From contig CALHST010000083.1 of assembly GCA_938038825.1 (NCBI GenBank), positions 1 through 5,680 of the forward strand: a stretch of DNA of 5,680 nt, in the 5' to 3' direction. The translations under genes and the position numbers were made by a program. This stretch comes from an uncultured Paracoccaceae bacterium (GTDB taxonomy: Bacteria; Pseudomonadota; Alphaproteobacteria; Rhodobacterales; Rhodobacteraceae). Positions within the stretch are counted from its first letter, which is position 1. Each line of letters begins with the position of its first letter. A model generated the notes under the pieces. That model saw nothing but the letters and a program-made list of their open reading frames with translations, was not told the DNA's origin and made no database searches. Positions 1-5,569 of the stretch are shown here, in pieces.

Positions 1-334
1 TGCCCACCACAACCCGGCCAGAGTTACCTTCGTTCAGATCATCAAGTTCCTGCGCTGCATTTGACACCTGTGCGAAAATCAATTTCCCATGACGTATCAT
101 GGTTTCGCCGAAAATCGTTGGCACGACGCCCCGATTTGTGCTGTTGAACAATTTGACTTCGAAATCCAATTCAAGATCTTGGATCATCTTTGTGGCAGCC
201 GGTTGTGAAATGCCCAACTCGCGGGCAGCATTTTGTATGTTTCCATGTAGCCCGACGGCCACCAGCAAACGCAGCTGGCGCAGTTTTAGCCGGGTCAGCG
301 CACGGTCCATGATGCGCGAATGATGGCCAGTCAT
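1..334 (-). CDS. LysR-type transcriptional regulator, N-terminal part (cut by left edge)
   Basis: Reading down from 334 the minus strand gives 111 open codons with no stop before the edge. They begin MTGHHSRIMDRALTRLKLRQ. Residues about 17-76 form a LysR-type winged helix-turn-helix: LRQLRLLVAV, then NIQNAARELGISQPAATK (recognition helix around SQPAAT), then KLFNST and RGVVPTIFGE. The linker helix follows (residues about 77-103). The effector-binding domain lies outside the window; full-length family members are about 300 residues. The chosen ATG (334-332) overlaps the TGA of the upstream dehydrogenase gene (333-331) as ATGA, which implies translational coupling and one operon. An internal ATG at codon 9 (310) would also keep the whole domain. 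LysR regulators usually bind T-N11-A dyads near the genes they control. The two TGATAT-N11-ATATC sites in this window are the obvious candidates, which is inference. The inducer is unknown, perhaps an aromatic acid or pathway intermediate. Confidence 0.93.
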   Translation of the reverse strand, partial: MTGHHSRIMDRALTRLKLRQLRLLVAVGLHGNIQNAARELGISQPAATKMIQDLELDFEVKLFNSTNRGVVPTIFGETMIRHGKLIFAQVSNAAQELDDLNEGNSGRVVVG

Positions 335-1107
335 AACATGACCCGCCCGGTGATCTGATCCAGTTTGGCAACAACGCTCATCGCGGCAAGCGCAGAGGAT
401 CGCGGATTGTCTGGCAGTGAATTGCCGCTGATCTGAAAGTGGAACTCGCCAAAATCCCCCTTTGCAGTAATCTCGTGGATATTCTGTTCGATGGAGGGAT
501 CAGCGATCAGGCAGACGCGTGTGTCATCAAAGCCAAGGCCAGCGAGCGCGACCGCTGCCGCCACATTGGCATTTTTTGGGTAAGTCAGGGCTGCGTCGCG
601 CGCGGTGCCTTCGAAATGCGTGTGGGGTCCCTGTGTCAAGCTCATAAGGTCCAACTTTTCTTCCGCGGCAGAGCCGAGCCAGCCCTTGGGCGGTTTGCGG
701 CCCTTATAGGTGACCGACTGTAACGTACCCACGCGCGCAGCACTCAAGCAGTCCAGCGCACCGATGGCGCCGCTTGCTAGATGTAGCGTTGCGCACCCTT
801 GGGTTGCGGCCTGTTCCAGCGTTTTTGCGATCTTGGGATCGGCCAACGCGCCCAACGACACAGTGATCAGATCTGTTCCTTGGGCCAATATGTCCGGCCC
901 GTGGCTTGCCAAGGCCGTATGCCCCGCGCAATCGATCATGATATCGATGTCGTTCGGCAGATCATTCACCGCCCCAACTTCCAGCGGTGCACCCGGCGTC
1001 ACCCGTTCCGGTGTGAGCAACACGGCTCTGATCTCATGCCCCTGCGCTTGCAACGACGTCGAGACATAGCGCGCAATTGCGCCTCTTCCGATAAAACCAA
1101 TCTTCAT
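331..1107 (-). CDS. nadX: L-aspartate dehydrogenase-family oxidoreductase (NadX-like)
   Basis: This 258-residue protein has the usual length of the family. It begins with a Rossmann dinucleotide loop, GRGAIA (residues 7-12, usually GxGAIG). The family C-terminal catalytic domain follows: ASGAIGALD (111-119), YPKNANVAAAVALAG (176-190), a putative catalytic histidine in NIHEI (His211), and NSLPDNPRSSALAAMS (229-244). Characterised members convert L-aspartate reversibly to iminoaspartate/oxaloacetate plus ammonia with NAD(P), in the cytoplasm, and in some bacteria supply iminoaspartate for NAD synthesis. Here no nadA or nadC is adjacent. The gene sits in a catabolic cluster divergent from a DapA-like lyase, so a role in handling another amino or imino acid is equally plausible (inference). 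It is the first gene of an operon with the LysR gene, which it overlaps by 4 bases. No good Shine-Dalgarno is seen before the ATG (1107), but there is no better in-frame start. The family call is firm; the substrate is not. Confidence 0.88.
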   Translation of the reverse strand: MKIGFIGRGAIARYVSTSLQAQGHEIRAVLLTPERVTPGAPLEVGAVNDLPNDIDIMIDCAGHTALASHGPDILAQGTDLITVSLGALADPKIAKTLEQAATQGCATLHLASGAIGALDCLSAARVGTLQSVTYKGRKPPKGWLGSAAEEKLDLMSLTQGPHTHFEGTARDAALTYPKNANVAAAVALAGLGFDDTRVCLIADPSIEQNIHEITAKGDFGEFHFQISGNSLPDNPRSSALAAMSVVAKLDQITGRVML

Positions 1108-1154
1108 AAGGTAAATCTATGCCAAACCCATCAAAACGGAAATTGGAAAGCTGC

Positions 1155-1178
1155 TGATATTCAATTTTCCGATATCCA
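1155..1178. promoter_or_regulatory. Candidate LysR operator, copy 1 (TGATAT-N11-ATATCCA)
   Basis: TGATAT (1155-1160) is followed by exactly 11 bases and then ATATCCA (1172-1178). GATAT and ATATC are reverse complements, so this is an interrupted dyad with the T-N11-A spacing typical of LysR-type binding sites. It lies 76 bases before the aldolase ATG and 47 bases before the dehydrogenase ATG on the other strand, a usual position for a site controlling divergent units. The same motif recurs at 2226-2249; the two copies agree at 18 of 24 positions. Confidence 0.6.
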
Positions 1179-1238
1179 GTTGCAAGCATTCGTCTTGGAT
1201 TGCCCGCGGTGGTGGCGTTTTCTGTTTGTAACCTGTTC

Positions 1239-1244
1239 GGAAGG
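1239..1244 (+). promoter_or_regulatory. Ribosome binding site deciding the aldolase start
   Basis: GGAAGG lies 10 bases before the ATG at 1255. The reading frame is open far upstream (to 799, where it runs antisense to the dehydrogenase gene), so this site is what fixes the start at 1255. The later in-frame ATG at 1300, which would begin MTGIWAA, has no comparable site. Confidence 0.6.
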
Positions 1245-1254
1245 CCCTAGACCG

Positions 1255-2208
1255 ATGAAATACTCAAAACACGAAGCCAAAGACTATGCGCGCGAGAATA
1301 TGACGGGTATTTGGGCAGCGGCGCTGACTCCGTTTGCCGATGATCTGTCCTTTGACGAAGCGGGGCTGCGCGCCAACATTCGTCACTGGATCGACGATCT
1401 GGACATACAGGGGCTGTTCATCGCCGGAAAACAGGGAGAATTCTGGGCCATGTCTTTGGACGAGCGCAAGAACAACATGACCATCGCAGCCGACGAATGC
1501 GCAGGCAAAGCCGGAACGATCATGTCCATTTCTGACCAGAACATAGACACAGCGTTGGAACTTGGCCGCCATGCACAGGAATGCGGTGCGGATTATGTCG
1601 TGGTGCACGCCCCGATGTTGAGTTTTTGTCAGGAACGCGGAGAGTTGTTGTATCAGTATTACAAACGCTTTTGTGACGAACTGGATATCGGTATCGCCAT
1701 GTGGAGCCACCCTGACAGCGGTTATCTGATGCAACCAGAGGAATGTGCGCGCATCGCAGATTTGCCCAATATCATCGCGGTCAAATATTCTGTCCCGCGC
1801 GAGATGTATGTGCGTTTGACCCATATGGTCGGGGATAAAATCCACGTGTCGACCTCGGCCGAACACGAATGGCTGGACAATATTCTGGAATTGGATTGGA
1901 AGCTTTATCTGTGCTCGTCACCCCCTTACCAACTGCAAACGGCCAATGATCAACGGATGAACGAATACACGCGATTGGCGTTCGCAGGAAAGGCGGACGA
2001 GGCGCGCCGCGTTTTTGACAGCTTGAATCCGGTTCGAGATGCGATGAAACGTACAAAACCGGCCGGAAAGCCAACAGCATTTGGCAAATACTGGCAGGAA
2101 CTGTTGGGGCAACGGGGTGGGCGCGTGCGTGCGCCTATGCTGGAGTTGAACGACGCGGAAAAGGAAATCATTAGAATTGGTTTTGAAGAATGCGGGCTGA
2201 AGTTGTGA
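1255..2208 (+). CDS. DapA-superfamily class I aldolase/lyase, substrate unknown
   Basis: A 317-residue protein with the dihydrodipicolinate synthase/N-acetylneuraminate lyase TIM-barrel pattern. GIWAAALTPF (18-27) is strand 1. The family GTTGE loop appears as GKQGE (58-62). The Schiff-base lysine is Lys177 in NIIAVKYSVP. These enzymes use that lysine to make or break a C-C bond, or dehydrate, with pyruvate or a related oxo acid. The residues that make a true DapA are changed: the loop threonines are Lys59-Gln60, the tyrosine pair of strand 4 is Met121-Leu122, and the active-site tyrosine of YNxP is Trp150 (MWSHP). Lysine biosynthesis is therefore unlikely. A hydratase-aldolase-like or other lyase step in a degradation pathway is the better guess, since aromatic-pathway members of this superfamily are known. 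A hydrophilic stretch of about 15 residues precedes the barrel. The dioxygenase gene follows after 106 bases on the same strand, with its own candidate operator. Confidence 0.85.
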   Translation: MKYSKHEAKDYARENMTGIWAAALTPFADDLSFDEAGLRANIRHWIDDLDIQGLFIAGKQGEFWAMSLDERKNNMTIAADECAGKAGTIMSISDQNIDTALELGRHAQECGADYVVVHAPMLSFCQERGELLYQYYKRFCDELDIGIAMWSHPDSGYLMQPEECARIADLPNIIAVKYSVPREMYVRLTHMVGDKIHVSTSAEHEWLDNILELDWKLYLCSSPPYQLQTANDQRMNEYTRLAFAGKADEARRVFDSLNPVRDAMKRTKPAGKPTAFGKYWQELLGQRGGRVRAPMLELNDAEKEIIRIGFEECGLKL

Positions 2209-2314
2209 CGTCTCTGTTCTAATCTTGATATGAAGTATTCTGATATCTACATGCGGACAATTTCTTTGCGGTAATGAAGGATGTCGCCGAAGTTTTCAAA
2301 AAGGGGGAACAACC
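2209..2314. promoter_or_regulatory. Intergenic leader of the dioxygenase gene
   Basis: This 106-base gap contains the second operator copy (2226-2249) and a purine-rich ribosome binding site, AAGGGGGA (2301-2308), placed 6 bases before the dioxygenase ATG. No clear terminator hairpin follows the aldolase stop codon. The dioxygenase gene may therefore be read both from its own promoter and by read-through. Confidence 0.5.
2226..2249. promoter_or_regulatory. Candidate LysR operator, copy 2 (TGATAT-N11-ATATCTA)
   Basis: TGATAT (2226-2231), 11 bases, then ATATCTA (2243-2249). Arms and spacing are the same as in the copy at 1155-1178, and the spacers share A at position 3, T at position 5 and a TTC near the end. 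It lies 65 bases before the dioxygenase ATG, close to the 76 bases seen for copy 1 before the aldolase. This suggests separate activation of the dioxygenase gene by the same regulator (inference). Confidence 0.58.
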
Positions 2315-2857
2315 ATGTCGAAGTTAAAAGCGTTCAACTTTCGGGCCTGGATTGATGAACATCGTCACCTGCTTAAACCGCCTGTGGGCAACAAGATGGT
2401 GTTTGAGGACTCCGATCTGATGGTCACGGTTGTGGGCGGCCCAAATAAGCGCACGGATTACCATGACGACCCGGTCGAGGAATTTTTCTATCAGCTCGAA
2501 GGCGATATGCTGTTGAAATTATACGACGGAGAGGACTTCTATGACGTTCCAATCCGCGAGGGCGAGATTTTCTTGCTGCCGCCTCATGTGCGCCATTCGC
2601 CGCAACGCCCACAAGAAGGGTCTGTTGGTCTGGTGATCGAACCCAAACGCCAAGAAGGTGAATTGGACGCGATTGAATGGTACTGTTTTGACTGCGGCAC
2701 CAAGGTTTACCGCGCAGAAATGCAGCTTAAATCCATCGTGAAGGATCTACCGCCAGTCTATGAGAAATTTTATGCCTCTGAAGAGGCGCGCACCTGCCCG
2801 AAATGCAAGGCGTTGCATCCTGGCAAAGAACCCCCTGAAGGCTGGGTCAAACTGTAA
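2315..2857 (+). CDS. nbaC: 3-hydroxyanthranilate 3,4-dioxygenase
   Basis: A 180-residue cupin dioxygenase that matches bacterial 3-hydroxyanthranilate 3,4-dioxygenases over its full length. The family opens the ring of 3-hydroxyanthranilate with O2 to give 2-amino-3-carboxymuconate 6-semialdehyde (ACMS), a reactive aldehyde that cyclises by itself to quinolinate. Visible motifs are RTDYHDDPVEEFFYQ (46-60) and LLPPHVRHSPQRP (87-99). By comparison with the Cupriavidus enzyme the catalytic Fe(II) ligands are His50, Glu56 and His94, and the substrate-binding residues are Arg46, Arg98 and Glu109. The C-terminal rubredoxin-like iron site is complete: CFDC (Cys124, Cys127) and CPKC (Cys161, Cys164). 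The enzyme is cytoplasmic or could be a BMC cargo. No kynurenine-pathway gene or ACMS decarboxylase is in the window, so the source of substrate and fate of product are open. The start is supported by AAGGGGGA just upstream. A related aminophenol-type substrate cannot be excluded. Confidence 0.93.
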   Translation: MSKLKAFNFRAWIDEHRHLLKPPVGNKMVFEDSDLMVTVVGGPNKRTDYHDDPVEEFFYQLEGDMLLKLYDGEDFYDVPIREGEIFLLPPHVRHSPQRPQEGSVGLVIEPKRQEGELDAIEWYCFDCGTKVYRAEMQLKSIVKDLPPVYEKFYASEEARTCPKCKALHPGKEPPEGWVKL

Positions 2858-2863
2858 ACTGGA

Positions 2864-2947
2864 TCAGACTGTAATCTGCGCCACAAGCTGATCACGTGTG
2901 ATGTCGCTTGAGCGGCCCTCCAGAACGATCCGGCCATTATCGAGCAC
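2864..2947 (-). pseudogene. Remnant: C-terminal tail of an ABC-transporter ATP-binding protein
   Basis: On the minus strand, reading from 2947 to the TGA at 2866-2864, the codons give VLDNGRIVLEG and then RSSDITRDQLVAQITV. The VLDNGRIVLEG pattern is the conserved strand-turn-strand after the H-loop of ABC ATPases, especially LivF/LivG-like ones, and the rest looks like the usual short C-terminal helix. Upstream the frame meets TAA at 2974-2972 after a few unrelated codons. No Walker A, Walker B or signature motif is present nearby. I read it as the 3' end of a deleted transporter gene that once lay downstream of the FAD oxidase in the same direction. Identification rests on about 27 codons. 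Confidence 0.55.
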
Positions 2948-3038
2948 TTGATGCGGAATTTCGGGTCGAACTTATGTCCTATGGCGAAGGGCACGCAGAC
3001 ATGGCATAATGGGGATGGCACCAGTTCCCGCCGCCCGA

Positions 3039-4181
3039 CTACCGCCCTGACGGGCTTTCCTTGGGGCTTAGTTTGCGGCGGTTGGCGACTTTGAAACGGT
3101 CTGCAGTGGCGTAATCCCGCATGGCGACGCCAGCGACGAAATCTCCGAAGACGGGCCCGTGTTTGAACAAATGTCCCGAGCATCCCCCGGCAAACAGAAC
3201 GTTTTCATGTTCGGGGTGCCAATCCACAATGAAATGCGTGTCTGGTGTCAGGATCACTTGGTTGAACTTGGAATCCACCACCCGTTCCCCAACCAGACCG
3301 GGCAAGCGATGGCGAATATATTGGCGTGTTTTGGTAAGGGACGCTTTTTCGATCAGCCGTTCATCATTGTTAATGTCGATGGGCGTGTTTGGGATGACCA
3401 CGGCTGCCTTAACGCCCGACCCTTCAGACGACGGGATGCCAAAGCTGCCTTGGCCGTGATCAATCCAGCAGGGCATATTTTCCATATCAAATTGGTCAGA
3501 CCCATCCGGGGTCGAGGTATAAAGTACGTTGATCCCCATGATCGCTGATATGGGTTTGATCGTGCGGGGAAACATTTCTGACATCCACGCACCAGTGGCC
3601 ATGACAATCACATCCGCCTCGATCCGCTTGCCATCCAGCATGGGCCGTTCCTGCGCATCTGTGGTGACCGTGCCGCGGATGACTGTGCCGCCTGCCTTTT
3701 TGAACAGATCGATAGTTGTGATGACGCAACGATGGGCCATCAAAAGCCCCGCTTCAGGTTCAAACAGCGCGTATTGGATTTCGTCTACTTTGAACTGAGG
3801 AAAGCGGGCGCGCACATCTGCCATGTCGAATTTGTAATACGGCACGCCGACCTTATCAAAGGTATCGGCTGTGGCGTCTTCCCAGTCACAATGGCCTTCT
3901 GTGGCCAAGATCAACGCCCCGCATTCATACATCAGGTTTTGACCGCTTTCGGCTTGCAGCTCCAACCAGCGGGCGCGGCTTTCGCGGGCCCAGCGGGTGT
4001 AAAACTCATCCCGGCCCGAGATCGCCCGGATCACACGGTTATAGTCCGTGGAGGCTGCGCGGGGGTGTCCCGGTTCCCACCGGTCAATCAATGTCACCTG
4101 CTCGCCACGCCGTTGCAGGTGAAGCGCCGTCATTGCCCCGGCAATTCCGCCGCCAACAACGACGCAGGAATATTGCACCAT
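3039..4181 (-). CDS. FAD-dependent amine/amino acid oxidase (DAO family, monomeric sarcosine oxidase-like)
   Basis: A 380-residue flavoprotein of typical length. An N-terminal FAD-binding Rossmann motif, VVVGGGIAGAMTALHL (7-22), is followed by the acidic residue ending strand 2 (Asp33). ADVIVMATGAW (189-199) is the second FAD contact, and LTPDTHFIVDWHP (311-323) with GGCSGHLFKHGPVFG (332-346) is the C-terminal FAD region of sarcosine and N-methyltryptophan oxidases. Lys340 aligns with the conserved lysine of the GHxFK motif, and Lys258 (GVKAAVV) plausibly with the O2-activating lysine. The cysteine that holds FAD covalently in monomeric sarcosine oxidase aligns with Asn307, so FAD is probably not bound there. 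The enzyme would oxidise a secondary amine or amino acid to an imine with H2O2 or another acceptor; the substrate is unknown. PuuB, which oxidises gamma-glutamylputrescine, belongs to the same superfamily, and the divergent neighbour is PuuA-like. Shine-Dalgarno AAGGAAA (complement of 4191-4197) supports the start. Confidence 0.9.
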   Translation of the reverse strand: MVQYSCVVVGGGIAGAMTALHLQRRGEQVTLIDRWEPGHPRAASTDYNRVIRAISGRDEFYTRWARESRARWLELQAESGQNLMYECGALILATEGHCDWEDATADTFDKVGVPYYKFDMADVRARFPQFKVDEIQYALFEPEAGLLMAHRCVITTIDLFKKAGGTVIRGTVTTDAQERPMLDGKRIEADVIVMATGAWMSEMFPRTIKPISAIMGINVLYTSTPDGSDQFDMENMPCWIDHGQGSFGIPSSEGSGVKAAVVIPNTPIDINNDERLIEKASLTKTRQYIRHRLPGLVGERVVDSKFNQVILTPDTHFIVDWHPEHENVLFAGGCSGHLFKHGPVFGDFVAGVAMRDYATADRFKVANRRKLSPKESPSGR

Positions 4182-4276
4182 AGATCTAATTTTCCTTGTC
4201 AGATCACTGTTTTCGTGAATACTGTATACAGAATACGAATAAACACAAATAGATTCTCGTCAGGGAGAGGGCCGGG
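4182..4276. promoter_or_regulatory. Divergent control region between FAD oxidase and glutamine-synthetase-like gene
   Basis: These 95 AT-rich bases hold both start regions. A possible plus-strand promoter is TTGTCA (4196-4201), 16 bases, AATACT (4218-4223). This would put the palindrome at 4222-4231 over the -10 region, a repressor-like position. GGGAGAGG (4263-4270) is the ribosome binding site for the gene at 4277. Confidence 0.5.
4212..4239. promoter_or_regulatory. Candidate operator centred on CTGTATACAG
   Basis: CTGTATACAG (4222-4231) is a perfect 10-base palindrome. Further out, TTCGT (4212-4216) and ACGAA (4235-4239) are reverse complements, offset by two bases from perfect symmetry. 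The layout suits a dimeric regulator; TGTATACA-like cores are seen for some GntR-family repressors, which is only a suggestion. It does not resemble the TGATAT-N11-ATATC sites, so a different regulator is implied. Confidence 0.45.
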
Positions 4277-5569
4277 ATGACAACAGACTTTAGTTTGCCG
4301 GAAGGCACGCACACAGTGGTTATGGGCATTGGGGATCCGAATGGGATTATGCGGGGAAAACGGTTTCCTGCAAGCCATTGGGACAGCATCGTCAACGGCG
4401 GGAATGCAATGTCGATTGCCACTTTTGCAATCGATATGACCTGCGATGTTTGGGACACGCCTTATGTCAACTTCGACAATGGCTATCCCGATATGCACGT
4501 CTTTCCGGCTTCAAAACCGGTGTCGATGCCTTGGGAACCGGGCGTTGCGATCTGCTTTGGCCGAGCCGAAGGGATGGACCACAAACCCGTGCCAATTGAT
4601 CCACGCAATGCGCTGATCGCACAGGTCGCGCGTGCAAAGGCCATGGGATTGGAGGTTCAGGTTGGCTGTGAGTTGGAATTCTATCTGCTGGACCCAGAAA
4701 CCAACAAACCCCGGGACGAAGGCATCAATGTCTATGGTCTGGACCGGGCCGCAGAATTGGAACATGTGCTGGGCCCCATTCGCCAGCAAATCAACGAATG
4801 TGGCATCCCGATTGAACAATCCAACCCGGAATATGCTGCCGGACAGGTCGAGGTGAACATTCGTTACGGTGAGGCGCTGCAATCGGCCGACAATGTGGTG
4901 ATGTTCCGCAGTCTTGTCCGACAATTGGCCAATGCCCATGGATATCGCGCGACATTTATGCCCAAGCCGTTTTTTGAGGAATCCGGCAACGGGTTTCACA
5001 CCCACTACAGTCTTTGGAAGGATGGCAAGAACGTCTTTTCCAATGGTGGCAAGCTCAGCGATATGGGCCGCCATTTTGTCGGTGGTGTGCAAAAACGTAT
5101 GGCAGAGTCCGCGATCTGCGGATCACCTACGCCAAATGGATATCGTCGCCGTCAGCCCTATACATTCTGCCCGATCAATACGGCATGGGGTTTGGATAAC
5201 CGCACGGTTGGTATTCGCATCATTGAAGGGTCGGACAGTGCTGTACGGGTTGAAAAGCGCGATGCAGGGGCGGATGCGAACCCGTATTACCTGCTTGCTG
5301 CGGATATTGCGGCCGGCTTGGACGGGATCGAACAAAGCCTTGAGCCAAGTGCGATGACAACTGGTAACGCCTATGAGGCCGAAGATGCCGACCCCATCCC
5401 AACAGACGCAACAACCGCTGTTGCCTTGGCGCGCGGGTCTGAATGGCTCAAAGACGTCATGGGTGCAGATGGCTACGAGATTTACTTGCAACAAGCCGAG
5501 CGTGAGCTGGAGTTCAACGCAGCGCAAGTGACCCCGGTTGAATTGCAACGCTATCTGACGAGCTTCTGA
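4277..5569 (+). CDS. Glutamine synthetase-family ligase, PuuA/gamma-glutamylamide synthetase-like
   Basis: A 430-residue member of the glutamine synthetase type I fold. Near the N-terminus, GDPNGIMRGKRFP (19-31) is the DxxGxxRGKxxP form typical of PuuA-like ligases. Catalytic-domain motifs follow in order: GCELEFYLLD (130-139; metal ligands Glu132 and Glu134), EYAAGQVEVN (185-194; Glu185, Glu192), GNGFHTHYSLW (237-247; His241), PTPNGYRR (284-291), NRTVGIRI (308-315) and RVEKRDAGADANPYYLLAA (324-342). All expected metal and phosphate contacts appear present, so it should be an active ATP-dependent ligase joining an amine to a carboxylate, most often the gamma-carboxyl of glutamate. It is shorter than GlnA (about 470 residues), and the NLYDLP adenylylation site is not seen. 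It is divergent from an FAD amine oxidase, an arrangement like the PuuA/PuuB steps of gamma-glutamylated polyamine breakdown. Its stop overlaps the start of a BMC vertex gene by one base. The amine substrate is unknown. Confidence 0.9.
   Translation: MTTDFSLPEGTHTVVMGIGDPNGIMRGKRFPASHWDSIVNGGNAMSIATFAIDMTCDVWDTPYVNFDNGYPDMHVFPASKPVSMPWEPGVAICFGRAEGMDHKPVPIDPRNALIAQVARAKAMGLEVQVGCELEFYLLDPETNKPRDEGINVYGLDRAAELEHVLGPIRQQINECGIPIEQSNPEYAAGQVEVNIRYGEALQSADNVVMFRSLVRQLANAHGYRATFMPKPFFEESGNGFHTHYSLWKDGKNVFSNGGKLSDMGRHFVGGVQKRMAESAICGSPTPNGYRRRQPYTFCPINTAWGLDNRTVGIRIIEGSDSAVRVEKRDAGADANPYYLLAADIAAGLDGIEQSLEPSAMTTGNAYEAEDADPIPTDATTAVALARGSEWLKDVMGADGYEIYLQQAERELEFNAAQVTPVELQRYLTSF

Larger units (their letters stand above)
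1108..1254. promoter_or_regulatory. Divergent control region between dehydrogenase/LysR operon and aldolase/dioxygenase unit
   Basis: These 147 bases separate two divergent start codons and must hold both promoters. The strongest signal is the dyad at 1155-1178. A second weaker pair, GGAAATTG (1138-1145) and CAATTTTCC (1162-1170), forms an imperfect inverted repeat overlapping the dyad. I could not assign convincing -35/-10 boxes on either strand, which is not unusual for activator-dependent promoters. Confidence 0.7.

Noticed and set aside
799..1254. Extension of the aldolase reading frame upstream to 799
   Set aside because: This part is antisense to the dehydrogenase gene, has no family similarity, and a good ribosome binding site precedes the ATG at 1255.
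1255..1299. N-terminal extension of the aldolase as a BMC encapsulation peptide
   Set aside because: The stretch MKYSKHEAKDYAREN is hydrophilic and charged, without the hydrophobic face expected of such targeting helices.
1255..2208. Lysine-biosynthetic dihydrodipicolinate synthase (dapA)
   Set aside because: The threonine loop and both active-site tyrosine positions of DapA are changed; only the fold and the Schiff-base lysine are kept.
2274..2327. Small open frame of 17 codons (MKDVAEVFKKG...) in the dioxygenase leader
   Set aside because: It has no ribosome binding site of its own and overlaps the dioxygenase start out of frame; nothing supports its translation.
3044..3058. GCCC-TGAC-GGGC hairpin followed by TTT as a plus-strand terminator
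   Set aside because: The stem is only four base pairs, the T run is only three, and it lies within the last codons of the convergent FAD oxidase gene.
3121..4280. Several long plus-strand open frames opposite the FAD oxidase gene
   Set aside because: They are antisense shadows of a well-supported gene, with low-complexity, unrecognisable translations.
4511..5092. Minus-strand open frame of 193 codons inside the ligase gene
   Set aside because: It is antisense to a strongly conserved coding region and shows no domain pattern.
4277..5569. Housekeeping glutamine synthetase (glnA)
   Set aside because: The protein is shorter, has the PuuA-type N-terminus, lacks the visible adenylylation motif, and is linked to an oxidase and a shell gene rather than glnB.
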